Source: Lachnospiraceae bacterium
GTDB taxonomy: Bacteria > Bacillota > Clostridia > Lachnospirales > Lachnospiraceae
Assembly (NCBI GenBank): GCA_022799175.1
Contig: JAAWNY010000008.1
Location: forward strand, 1 to 64,000
Reading direction: 5' to 3'
Length of the DNA: 64,000 nt
In this document: positions 46,351 through 56,400 of the stretch, piece after piece
Numbering within the stretch: the first letter of the stretch is position 1
Layout of the letters: each line of letters opens with the position of its first letter
Notes under the pieces: generated by a model
Databases searched by the model: none
What the model was told of the DNA's origin: nothing
The model's input: the letters and a program-made list of their open reading frames with translations, nothing else
Made by a program: the position numbers and the translations under genes

Positions 46351-47724
46351 TTATCCGATAGTAATCCTTCCCACCGGCTGTTGCACCCGCGCCACTTTTT
46401 TGCGCTGGGTAAAAGACAAGGCAAAAGACAAACTGCCTACCCGTCCGCAATACATCAAAAAAACCACCGCAAACCGTGATGCCGCGTTCAATCCTCGCGT
46501 AATACCCGTCGTCATCCCCGCTGTGCCAATTGCTGAAAATGTCTCAAATAACACATCCATCACCGGATATTTCTGGGTTGCCATGATGAACAGCGACACC
46601 GTCAACGCTAACGTCAAATTGATCATGAAAATGGCGCTGGCCTGCTTTAATACATCGTCCTCCAACCTTCTTCCAAAAGCATTGACTCCATACGTTCTGC
46701 GAATCGTTGACCACAGATGCAGATAGATCACAATCATTGTAGTGGTCTTTACTCCGCCAGCAGTAGAACCAGGGCTCCCGCCGATGAACATCAAAATTAC
46801 TGTCAACATTTTGCTGGCATCTGTCAGCATCCCTGTATCTACAGTATTAAAACCAGCCGTGCGGGCTGTCACGGAAGAAAAGAGTGACGTCAGAATCTTT
46901 CCACTCAGATCCATTCCCACCAGCAAATTTCCTGATTCAAATCGGTAAAACAACCAGGCGCTGCCAAAGATTAGCACGAATGTGGTCAACAATACAATCT
47001 TGGTGTGAAGCATATATCGATGAAAATGTAACCAATGGCGACTCAGATCGTCCCAAACGATAAAGCCAATTCCACCGATCACAATCAGTGACATAATCAC
47101 TAAATTGACCAGCCAGTCATTATAATAGCCCACCAGCGAACTATACGGCCCCTGCCAACCCATCAGGTCAAAGCCGGCATTACAAAATGCAGAGATGGCA
47201 TGAAAAAAACTGTAGTAAATTCCTCTTCCCACTCCGTACTGCGGGACAAAACGAATGGCCAATAAAAGCGCTCCTGTCCCCTCCCATATCGCCGTGCCAA
47301 TCACTATCTTTTTGGCCAACCTCACAACACCGCCAATCTGCAAGGTATTGACACTTTCCTGCATCAATCCCCGCTCCTTTAAGCCAATTCTTCGGCGCAG
47401 AACAATGGCAAGAAACACTCCGATCGTTACGAATCCAAGTCCGCCAATCTGTATCAATGTTAAAATAACCAGCTGGCCAAATATTGACCAATGACTCCAG
47501 GTGTCATATACTACCAATCCGGTTACGCATGACGCACTGGTCGCCGTAAATAGACAGTTCAAAAAGCTGCTGACTTCACCAGTCCGGCTGGAGATAGGCA
47601 GCATCAGCAGTGCTGTGCCTGTCAGTATGATGCCCAAAAAACCATAGGCAATAAACTGTGTTTGTGTCAAATGATTGCGGGCATAATATAATTTTCGAAA
47701 CAGATTATTTCCGAAAACGGACAT
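46351..47724 (-). CDS. trkH: Trk/Ktr potassium uptake channel subunit
   Basis: Membrane subunit of a K+ uptake system, about eight to ten membrane segments in four repeats with pore loops containing the selectivity Gly: SASCVTGLVVYD, SAFCNAGFDL, TARTAGFNTVD and SAIGTAGMTTG. The 457 residues fit KtrB. Its start overlaps the end of the zinc permease gene by 20 bp, so it may share that transcript. Confidence 0.93.
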   Translation of the reverse strand: MSVFGNNLFRKLYYARNHLTQTQFIAYGFLGIILTGTALLMLPISSRTGEVSSFLNCLFTATSASCVTGLVVYDTWSHWSIFGQLVILTLIQIGGLGFVTIGVFLAIVLRRRIGLKERGLMQESVNTLQIGGVVRLAKKIVIGTAIWEGTGALLLAIRFVPQYGVGRGIYYSFFHAISAFCNAGFDLMGWQGPYSSLVGYYNDWLVNLVIMSLIVIGGIGFIVWDDLSRHWLHFHRYMLHTKIVLLTTFVLIFGSAWLFYRFESGNLLVGMDLSGKILTSLFSSVTARTAGFNTVDTGMLTDASKMLTVILMFIGGSPGSTAGGVKTTTMIVIYLHLWSTIRRTYGVNAFGRRLEDDVLKQASAIFMINLTLALTVSLFIMATQKYPVMDVLFETFSAIGTAGMTTGITRGLNAASRFAVVFLMYCGRVGSLSFALSFTQRKKVARVQQPVGRITIG

Positions 47725-48538
47725 GGATCCTGCACCCCCTTTGTACTAGAATAAAAAAGACATACATGGCCAGATTTACCAGAACAATGCTGGCGCCTGC
47801 TGGCGTAGACATCCGATAAGATACCACAATCCCTATGCAAAAACAAAAAACCGATAAGATCCCAGAACACAGAATCACGCTGCGAAAACTTTTAAAAAGC
47901 CGCATCGAAGTCAACGCCGGAAAAATCACCAGACTGGAAATCAACATCGCTCCCATCATCCGCATTCCCAACACAATCGTAACAGCTGTCAGCACCGCAA
48001 TCAGACTGTTATAAAAGCCTACTCGGATTCCGGTTGCCCTGGCAAAATTCTCATCAAAGGTAATTGCAAAAATTTTATTATAGCAAAAAACAAACAGGCT
48101 TAAGACAATCAAAGACAAAATGGCACTTAAATACACATCTTGACGACTCATAGCCAAAATGCTGCCAAACATATAGCTGCTGACATCAGTAGTCATTCCT
48201 GTAGTCAGAGAAGTTACCACAATCCCTATTGCCAGAGCGGAAGCTGATATCATAGCAATCGCAGCATCGCTTTTCACCTTACTGTTCTCCGTGAGACGCA
48301 AAAGGAAAAATGCAGCGAGTGTCACTACCGGAATGGATACTGCCAGAGGCTGCCATCCTACTGCCACGGCAATCGACAGCGCACCAAAAGACAAATGAGA
48401 CAACCCATCTCCAATCATAGAATACCGTTTTAACACCAGACTGACGCCCAAAAGCGCCGCACAAAGCGACACCAAAATCCCTCCCAGTAAGGCCCGCACT
48501 AAAAACGGATAGGACAGCATTTCCTGTAACATTTTCAT
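47705..48538 (-). CDS. znuB: Zinc/manganese ABC transporter permease
   Basis: Membrane subunit of an ABC-3 family metal importer with about eight membrane segments in 277 residues. Features: SYPFLVRALLGGILVSLCAA, YSMIGDGLSHLSFGA, and MMGAMLISSLVIFPALTS. The ATG at 48538 follows AGGAGGAGC; the longer frame runs into znuC. Zinc is favoured over manganese because of the His-rich binding protein encoded next to it. Confidence 0.9.
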   Translation of the reverse strand: MKMLQEMLSYPFLVRALLGGILVSLCAALLGVSLVLKRYSMIGDGLSHLSFGALSIAVAVGWQPLAVSIPVVTLAAFFLLRLTENSKVKSDAAIAMISASALAIGIVVTSLTTGMTTDVSSYMFGSILAMSRQDVYLSAILSLIVLSLFVFCYNKIFAITFDENFARATGIRVGFYNSLIAVLTAVTIVLGMRMMGAMLISSLVIFPALTSMRLFKSFRSVILCSGILSVFCFCIGIVVSYRMSTPAGASIVLVNLAMYVFFILVQRGCRIHVRFRK

Positions 48539-48582
48539 TTTCGCTCCTCCTTGTCCCTCTTCCTTTCTCTGCCCTGCGAGCT

Positions 48583-49284
48583 TCAACTTTCCAAAAAGGC
48601 TTTCCCGGCCGCACTCTGGGCATAATCTGCAGCCGGCCCAAAAAATAATGCCCGCTGCTGCATATGCAGAATCTTATTTGCCTGGCCAATAATACTGCGA
48701 ATATCGTGAGACACCATCACAATCGTAATGCCATCCCTCTGATTCAGTTTTCGGATCAGACGATAGAATTCCTGAATCGCTGACGGATCTAATCCCGTGA
48801 TTGGTTCATCCAGAATCAACATCTGTTCCGTGGCACATAATGCACGCGCAATCAGCACTCGTTGCTGTTGTCCGCCGGACAGCTCCCGATAACATTGTTT
48901 TTTCAATTCTGTAATGCCTAAACGCTCCATGCTTTGCCTTGCCAGTCTTCTTTCCTCTTGGGAATAAAATGGGCGATTTCCTCGACGACTGAGAGTTCCG
49001 GAAAGCACCACCTCAGAAACTGTAGCCGGAAAGTCCCGCTGAGCTGCTGTCTGTTGCGGAAGATAACCGATCCCTCCACGTCGCAGCTCTTCTGCCACAA
49101 TAAGCGTGCCGGCAGTCGGCGCCAGCAGTCCTAAAAGTCCCTTGATCAAGGTACTCTTGCCAGAACCATTGGCCCCCACAATACACAAGTAATCGCCTGG
49201 ATCGATAGTGATGCTCAAATCTACCACCGCATCCTGGTTTTCATATCCAAAATCTGCATGTTCACACACAATAAACGGCTTCAT
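48583..49284 (-). CDS. znuC: Zinc/manganese ABC transporter ATP-binding protein
   Basis: ATPase of the metal importer. The 233 residues contain Walker A GANGSGKSTL, Q-loop YLPQQTAAQRD, signature LSGGQQQR, Walker B MLILDEPITGLD and the switch His in MVSHD. It overlaps znuA by 4 bp and precedes znuB. Confidence 0.95.
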   Translation of the reverse strand: MKPFIVCEHADFGYENQDAVVDLSITIDPGDYLCIVGANGSGKSTLIKGLLGLLAPTAGTLIVAEELRRGGIGYLPQQTAAQRDFPATVSEVVLSGTLSRRGNRPFYSQEERRLARQSMERLGITELKKQCYRELSGGQQQRVLIARALCATEQMLILDEPITGLDPSAIQEFYRLIRKLNQRDGITIVMVSHDIRSIIGQANKILHMQQRALFFGPAADYAQSAAGKAFLES

Positions 49285-50411
49285 TCAACCAACCCTTTTC
49301 TCAGATTCTCAACATTCTGCTCCATCAGCTCCACATAGGTCACGCCAGCTTCAAACTCTCGCCTGGTTACATTGTGACAGGAATGCAAAAGAAGAGGCTG
49401 TGCTCCACTTTCCTCACTAATAATCTCTGCTACCCGGGTACTGCTAAGCTCCAGATAATAAATTACCGGAATTTGTTTTTCCTTCACTTTATCGATCAGA
49501 TAAGCGATTGTTTTCGCGCTGGGCTCCGTATCTGTGCTACATCCCGAAAAAGCAGCACGATAATCCAAATCATACTCCTCTGCCAAATAACGAAACGGAA
49601 ACTTGTCCCCCAGTACAATCAGGTTGCGCTGACGTTGGTCAGACACTTCCCTCAATTCATGGTCAATGCGTTCCAATTGCCTCCGATATGTCTCAGCCGC
49701 TCTCTGATATTCTGCTGCATGGAGTGGATCCTTCTGCCCAAGCACCGTACTGATAACCTCTATCATCTTCATAGAATTTACCGGCGAAGTCCAGATATGT
49801 TCATCGTATTCTATATCCACATGATATCCGTCGTCATCGATCTCTGATAGTTCCTGTCTGTCATCTGTCTTTCTCGCTGCTCTTCCATTCAAATTCTCTC
49901 CCACAGCTTCCGTCCCCTGTTTATATCCCGCATGTTCCCGATGCGCTGCCAAATCTTCATCGTCTGCATGATCTCCATGAGCCCCGTCCTCCATCCCCTC
50001 CACCAGTTCTTCCTCCACGACATCCACATAATCCATCAAAGTTACCACCGTAATCTTGGAAGAATCCACAGCCTCTAACACTTGATCCAGCCAGTGCTCC
50101 ATCGCGCCGCCATTGCAAATCAATACATCAGCCTCCTGAATCCTGCGCATATCAGCCGGAGTCGGCTCAAAAGAATGGCTGTCCATCCCTGCCGGTACTA
50201 CCAAAGTCAAATCCACCCACTCACTGCCAATCTGCCTGACAAAATCATAATAGGGAAAGATCGTCGTGACTACATTTAATTTATGATCTGCAGGATCAAT
50301 TTCTTGTTCCTTAACTTCTGACGGATCTCTGCCACACCCGGTTAATAAAAAGATCAAAAACCAGCCGGCCAATTGCCACAACCTCCGGCTTATTATCGGT
50401 ATCTCTTTCAT
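49281..50411 (-). CDS. znuA: Zinc ABC transporter substrate-binding lipoprotein
   Basis: Cluster A-I metal-binding protein anchored outside the membrane. The 376 residues start at ATG 50411 with a lipoprotein signal (WFLIFLLTGC). Metal-ligand regions are visible: SHSFEPTPADM, DEHIWTSPVN, and a last acidic or His element in the C-terminal half. A His/Asp/Glu-rich loop of about 70 residues lies between the first two, typical of zinc rather than manganese binders. It is the first gene of znuA-znuC-znuB. Confidence 0.92.
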   Translation of the reverse strand: MKEIPIISRRLWQLAGWFLIFLLTGCGRDPSEVKEQEIDPADHKLNVVTTIFPYYDFVRQIGSEWVDLTLVVPAGMDSHSFEPTPADMRRIQEADVLICNGGAMEHWLDQVLEAVDSSKITVVTLMDYVDVVEEELVEGMEDGAHGDHADDEDLAAHREHAGYKQGTEAVGENLNGRAARKTDDRQELSEIDDDGYHVDIEYDEHIWTSPVNSMKMIEVISTVLGQKDPLHAAEYQRAAETYRRQLERIDHELREVSDQRQRNLIVLGDKFPFRYLAEEYDLDYRAAFSGCSTDTEPSAKTIAYLIDKVKEKQIPVIYYLELSSTRVAEIISEESGAQPLLLHSCHNVTRREFEAGVTYVELMEQNVENLRKGLVE

Positions 50412-50520
50412 CGCCTTCCTGCTTTCTGCTGGTTTATTTTTCCTGCCTATTATATGCCACTCAAACCTCCTTTTCAAGTGTTTTTCGAAATCTGTCTTTT
50501 GCCTGTTGCCAGCAAACATA

Positions 50521-50588
50521 AAAAATGGTAATTTGTTTCTCACTTTTTAAAGAGAAATTCTCTTTTGTGAGCACAAACCACCATTTTT
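50521..50588 (-). terminator. Long hairpin terminator after the DUF3793 gene
   Basis: Nested complementary segments (AAAAATGGT/ACCATTTTT outside, CTCAC/GTGAG in the middle, AAAGAGAA/TTCTCTTT inside) form one long stem with small internal loops, ending in T-rich sequence on both strands. It starts 10 bp past the DUF3793 stop. Confidence 0.75.
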
Positions 50589-50597
50589 CTACAATTC

Positions 50598-51188
50598 TCA
50601 AAAAACTGTCACCTCCCGCAGTGACGATCCTTGTATAATTTCTCGCAATGTTTGTTCCTTCGCTTCATCATACATGCGAAAAATCCGCTCTGCTTCCTGC
50701 TGGTTATGATACACCTTCCAATATCGCGTTGTCAGACTGTTCTGCCCATGATTGGCAATGAATCCCTCCACATCCTCTACTGGATATTCCAGCAATACCC
50801 CAAGCTCATGCGGAAAATCTCCTTCCGCTCCGGCATATTGCAGATATCTCTTCCGAAGTTGCTTCAGTACTGCTGTAACCTCATATTTTTCATATCCGCA
50901 ATCTCCCAGAAAGCGTCGAACCTTTCCTCTCTGCAGATGTTCTTCCAAACGCTCATAGCGGTACAAAAATAATACTTCTTTTTCTCCATCCTGATAGAGC
51001 GGCACACAGATGACTCGGCTCTGCTTTAATTTTTCCCGAATATATCGCCAATCTCCAGGTTTACCCGTCATCAAATTCGAAATCTTTACGCCCTTAAGCA
51101 CAGGCGCACATTGTACTGCTACTTGAAACCCTAACTTTCCCTCCGGACCACAACTCTGCAAAAATGAAAGTATAGTTTCTACAGACAT
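50598..51188 (-). CDS. DUF3793 family protein
   Basis: 196-residue cytosolic protein. The family pattern is seen in FPHELGVLLEYPVEDVEGFI, followed by ANHG and YWKVYHNQQEAERIFRMYDE, as in DUF3793 proteins of Clostridia and other anaerobes. Function is unknown. The ATG at 51188 follows GAGGAGGA. It lies upstream of the zinc transporter but a strong terminator separates them. Confidence 0.75.
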   Translation of the reverse strand: MSVETILSFLQSCGPEGKLGFQVAVQCAPVLKGVKISNLMTGKPGDWRYIREKLKQSRVICVPLYQDGEKEVLFLYRYERLEEHLQRGKVRRFLGDCGYEKYEVTAVLKQLRKRYLQYAGAEGDFPHELGVLLEYPVEDVEGFIANHGQNSLTTRYWKVYHNQQEAERIFRMYDEAKEQTLREIIQGSSLREVTVF

Positions 51189-51478
51189 GGTAATCCTCCT
51201 CATTTTCTTTCTATCATTTTCTGGTTCTTACTATTCCCTTTGTCATTTGTTCTATGCAGTAGTTTTTCTTAAGCTGCTAATATCTGCTCCCATGTTAGCA
51301 TAAGCTAACTAAACAGTCAAGAATCTCTCCTGTTCAAAATTTCTCAATAAAATATTTTATATTGTTACACAATTCTTAACACTCTTTTCATACTCTCTTA
51401 CATTTTATTACAGTTTCATTACCTATATTGATTTTCTCACTTTTTCCTGTTATACCAATAACTGGAGGTGAACACAAT

Positions 51479-52294
51479 ATGGAAAACACAAAATATAAAA
51501 TCGGTGATGTGGCGAATCTGATGGGCCTCAGCCGGGACACACTCCGTCACTATGAAAAACGTGGTATTCTTACTTCTCAAAGAGGAGATAATGGCTACCG
51601 TTATTATACCGATCAGGATATTTCACGCCTGATCTCTATCCTTTACCAGAGAAAAATGAATATTCAGTTGGGGGATATGAAAGCAATCTGGAACTCAGAT
51701 AATTCTATCGATGATCTGACTAATATCATGAATACCCGGCTAAAGGAAGAGGAACAGAGTATTCGGATGCACCAGCAAAATATTGCCCGATTGCAGCTGA
51801 CCAAATCTGACTGTGAAGACATCCAGCACAATATTGGCAAAATTACTTTATTGGATTTTCCATCTGCCTACATCATTGTTCCCCGCCTGGAATTATCCCA
51901 GGCTGCCGAACAATGGTTCTACTATGCTGGTAAATATTCCGGCCTTGATATGATGTACACATTCAGCGAATTTACCTGGGCTCATGGTGAGAACCACACA
52001 CTGAAAATAGAACACAAAAACTCACAGCTGATTCTTTTCGATCATCTGAAAGAGTATGTGGATTATCCCATCTCTCCCGATATTCCCATGACTCCCCACT
52101 CTTTGCTGTGTGTATCTACTTGTTGTGCCAGTGAATCTATTATCCCGTCCCAGGAGAATTTGCTGCCAATGATTTGCTGGGCCGAACAACAGGGATTTTT
52201 ATTATCTCAGCAATTTTATTCTACCTATACTACCCGCGGACGCATCGATGGGCAGGACAGCTATTTTTTGCGGATTTATATTCCGGTCTTTTGA
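51479..52294 (+). CDS. MerR-family transcriptional regulator
   Basis: 271-residue activator-type regulator. Residues 5-75 form the MerR winged helix (IGDVANLMGLSRDTLRHYEK, RGDNGYRYY), followed by a coiled-coil dimerisation helix (about 85-125) and a C-terminal effector-binding region of GyrI-like size. The ATG at 51479 follows TGGAGGTG. No obvious target gene is adjacent; it is a lone plus-strand gene, so it may regulate itself or distant genes. Confidence 0.9.
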   Translation: MENTKYKIGDVANLMGLSRDTLRHYEKRGILTSQRGDNGYRYYTDQDISRLISILYQRKMNIQLGDMKAIWNSDNSIDDLTNIMNTRLKEEEQSIRMHQQNIARLQLTKSDCEDIQHNIGKITLLDFPSAYIIVPRLELSQAAEQWFYYAGKYSGLDMMYTFSEFTWAHGENHTLKIEHKNSQLILFDHLKEYVDYPISPDIPMTPHSLLCVSTCCASESIIPSQENLLPMICWAEQQGFLLSQQFYSTYTTRGRIDGQDSYFLRIYIPVF

Positions 52295-52413
52295 GTATGG
52301 GAAAAGGCTTTACGGGCTGGTTTGCATGGATAGGTACGTCAAGGAAAAGGAACGAAAACCAATGCCAAACCGGTGTTAGCCGTGATAATCCTCGCAAATC
52401 TCATGATTTCTTT

Positions 52414-53388
52414 TTAAAAATAATGCCAGATTCCTTTCTCGTTTTGCCGAATAATCTGGCCCCTTTTTCTTAAATAATCCAGATGTGCCAGACATTCTCC
52501 TACTGCGAACCATTTTTGCACCAGGGGAAATTCTTCCCAGGATCTTGCACGGATTTTCCAGGTCATTTTTCCGGCGATTTCATAAGCGGTCATTCCTGGA
52601 TTTTCTTTGATAATATGCCGAGAATCCTCCAGCCTTTTCTGATGATGATTCAGTAAATCTTCCACGCGTTTCTGATAATCCCCTGACTTGCGGTGTCCCG
52701 GAAGCGCCAGTTTCACTGGTAAATTCCGGAACCGTTGCAGACTATCCAGATAGTCTCCCAATGAATCCTTGCTGTTTTCCCATCTCGTAATATTGGGACT
52801 GATATCAAACAGCACATGGTCGCCGCTGAATAATATCCCTTGCTTTTCAGCCCAAAGCATGATGTTCCCCGGTGTATGGCCGGGAACCAGCAAAAGCTTC
52901 AGTTGGTATTCTCCCACCTCAATTACCGTCTGGTCCTCCTGTCCGCAAAATCTGGCATCCAAAGCCGGCAATGCCATTGTTACGGCCGGATTGCTATGCA
53001 AGATCTGTTCGATCTCCTGTGTGGTAAATCCTTCAGAAACATACGATTCCTTCCATGTTTTATCTTTCCCCTTGCGCAGGGTATCTTTTCGAAAATCCAG
53101 ATCCGTCTGACTCATATATATTCTTCTTTCCGGTCCGGCAAACAAATCCGCCATGCCGGAATGATCTGAATGCACATGCGTCACCAAAACATCTCTTTTC
53201 TCCGGAATGGATCCCAGCTCTTCTAGTCCTTTTGCCAGCGCCCTTTGGCATTCTTCACGCCGGAACCCGGTATCAATCAGCAAATCTTGTTCTTTTCCCC
53301 GGATAAAATAACTGTTCAGCTCTTTTAAGGGATTTTCGGGAAGGACAACACCGATCCGGTAAATATTTTTTGCTACCTCCTCAATCAT
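52414..53388 (-). CDS. Metallo-beta-lactamase-fold hydrolase
   Basis: 324-residue cytosolic hydrolase with the zinc-binding motif THVHSDHSG, upstream LLIDTG, and GHTPGNIMLW, SGDHVLF and ALPGHRKSG in the expected order. A C-terminal winged-helix-like tail (ECLAHLDYLRKRGQI) is as in the beta-lactamase-like/thioesterase subgroup. Substrate cannot be told. ATG 53388 follows AAGGAGGACAGG. It starts 31 bp after the large unknown gene on the same strand. Confidence 0.88.
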   Translation of the reverse strand: MIEEVAKNIYRIGVVLPENPLKELNSYFIRGKEQDLLIDTGFRREECQRALAKGLEELGSIPEKRDVLVTHVHSDHSGMADLFAGPERRIYMSQTDLDFRKDTLRKGKDKTWKESYVSEGFTTQEIEQILHSNPAVTMALPALDARFCGQEDQTVIEVGEYQLKLLLVPGHTPGNIMLWAEKQGILFSGDHVLFDISPNITRWENSKDSLGDYLDSLQRFRNLPVKLALPGHRKSGDYQKRVEDLLNHHQKRLEDSRHIIKENPGMTAYEIAGKMTWKIRARSWEEFPLVQKWFAVGECLAHLDYLRKRGQIIRQNEKGIWHYF

Positions 53389-53418
53389 GTATCCTGTCCT
53401 CCTTTTCTTTTCGTACAA

Positions 53419-56400
53419 TTACAATACAATCCATGCATTCTTCACTTCCACAAATTCATCAACCGACTGCTCCCCACAACATATCTCTTTCCACAACATA
53501 GTGGCTTTGGAATGTTCTTTCTCGTTCTGATATTTTTCCTCGTACTGGTATACTTGAAAAGCCAAAGCTGCGCCTTGAGAGCGGATTTCAATATTTCTTT
53601 TTATTTCCATATCCGTCTTCTTATCTGTTTTATATCTTGTCTGTTGTTCTATGACAATCAACGCTTTATTTACCATACAGAGGATTTCTTCTGGCAATCG
53701 GTTCTCGTTTTGATAAAAAATATTATGGACAATCACCAGAAATGCTACCAGACCTGGTTCTTTTCTGGCGCGAATCACTTTAAGTAGTTCCAGAAATAAA
53801 AACGTCCATTTTTCTTCGTTCTCTTCTGCAAATTCCAGCATATATTTTTGAATGGCAAACGCCGATGATACGGTTGTCTCAATATCTGGTGCATATAGGG
53901 AATCGACAAGCTGTTCTAAAAGTTCTTCTCTTTCTTTACCGGCTAAAAAACTGACTTCTATCTCTCCCGTTTCCATTCCATATTTTCGCATGGATTTTAG
54001 TGTATTGCTTATTCTGCTAATGGCAGAAGGCGGCAATAAATCTAAATCAACTTTCGAAAACGATGCCATGGTTCTTATCAAAAGGCGGTAAGCACGATGT
54101 GAGAATTTTTCTTCAAATTCAAGAAGAGAGCCACCTCTTGCATCCATCTGTGCCTTTGCATGATTCCAAAAATCAAGCAATAGGTTCATAAGCTGTTCTG
54201 TCTCATCTGCCCCCCAAAATGCCGGAATATTTTCATTAAAAACGCGAAGCTGATCCAGAAACGGAATCTCAAACAACTTATGCTTCTCAAGGCTGTCATG
54301 CAAATCTTTGATCTGTTTTTTATCAAAAAAATAATTCTTAATCCTGACACTCACGTTGATATCCGAAGGACATGGCCATTGAAGGTATGCAAATACATAG
54401 TAATTATCCGTATCGGGAAGCCCGGTTGTCTCTTCTACCTGCTTCCATAATAATTCGCCAAATAATCGCTTCTGATCGGCAGACAATTTTTCCCATTGAT
54501 ATAATTTTCCCAGTCGAGAAATCGCTGCTCTTCGTTCCGTATCGGAGTTCTCTGCCTTTTTTAATATATTATTGATATTTGCGCGATCGATATATTTTCT
54601 TGTATATAATGGTTCTGCCAGCTTTTTTGAAGAAATCACGTCAAACGGATCCACCTGCTTATCGGAATCCAGACGATGTCTGTCCTGTGCCGAACAATCC
54701 AAAAGAGCATTGAGTGCAGAAGCCTTACTATTTTCACTCGCGGCGCCCATCACTCTTATAATAAACGGATCTAACGATCGGATCTTTTGAATCGCATCTT
54801 TTTCAATTAGCTTTATCATCAAATAAATCAGCTGTTCCTGCTGAGGCAAGGTCGCTACCGCACTCATACATTTCAATATTTCGATAGCACCTTCTGCTAT
54901 CGAGGTATAGATATTGCCATCCCGCCACGGATTATAATTTTTTATCATGTCTATATTACAATCCAATGCGTGGTAGACATAACGAAATAACTGATCTTTC
55001 GTCTCTCTATCCCATAATGCCAGCCTTTTCCGTGTCAGACACCTTTCCACATCCTTTTTCTCTTCGTTTCGAAGCAATAGCTGCCAGGCCACCCGCGGGT
55101 GAGAGTCTAATATAGCCTCCATCATACTTTCTCTGTGTGAGCTTAAGAGGCGAACACGTCCCAGATGAAATGGCAAACCACTTTTTTCCAACAGGCGATA
55201 AAAGGAATATGCCTCCCAGCAATAATTGCCTGAGCTCACGATATTCACGGTCTCTCTGTTCAGCTCAAAGGAAGGCAAGTCATATTTGTTCTCCATCCAT
55301 GTAAAAACAGCCTGATCACATGCCGCCTTTTCTTTCTCAAACGAATGAAAAGAGCACCATTTTTCCCGTTCTCTGTGGTAATTTAATATCTCACCCCGTG
55401 TTGTCTCATCATAACCCCCTGTAGATTGCAAAAGAAAGCTCTGCAAATGAAGGATGCAGGCATATAAAGATTTAAAATAAATTCTCTTGGATTGTTTCTC
55501 CAATTCTCCGGAAAAAATTTTATTCCTGACCTCACAAGATAACGCATTCAATTCTTTTTTTGCATCTTCGCACATACCGCATTCTGCCTTTAAACCACAC
55601 AAACGAAGACGAATTTCAAAAAAAGAAGGATCCACTGCCAAAGACTCCAGTTGACTGCATACACAAGAAATTTCCATCTTAGAAAAACTCATGAGAATTT
55701 TCTCCCATGTGATCAGAAATTCTTTTTCTTTATCTGGCTTTATACCCCTGGCAAGATGCTGGTATACTTCATTCCAGTCCTTCTCCTGTAAATCTTCCCG
55801 AAACTCCCTTAGCAAAAACAAGCCGATTTGAAACCATTTTTCTGTTGTCTCATTATCCGTCAGATTCTCTTTTCCATCTATAGATTTCCATATCCGATAT
55901 GCCTGTTGTTGTAAAAACTGCGTATACGGCAGCAAAGCGGTTTCATATCGCCATAATAACTCGTAAGTGAAATCGAATTCTTCTTTCTGTGATACCAACG
56001 TTTCGTATTGCAGCAATCCTTCGCATTGATTGTATCGTTGTAGCTTTTCCCGAATTCTGACTGGGGGGACATACCAATTTGGATAATGCTCCCGTTCTTT
56101 TCTCCATTGTATTGTCAGTGTACGAATATCATTTTGACGTTTTTTCCCATCCCCCAATATTCCATCTTTATGTTCATAATGAAGCTGCCAGTCGACTTCT
56201 GTATCCCGCTCATATTCCGTTTGTTCCCGCGCTTCCTCTTGCGAGGCAGCCGCCAGATGATTCGTTGTCTCATTCACAGATACAGAAAGGCTTTCTGGAT
56301 TATCTGCTCCATTCTCTTTATGGTATTCTTCATTTTCCTTCTCCTGATTTTTAGGGGATTCCTGAATGGATGACTTTATCAATGAGGAAATCGATAAAAT

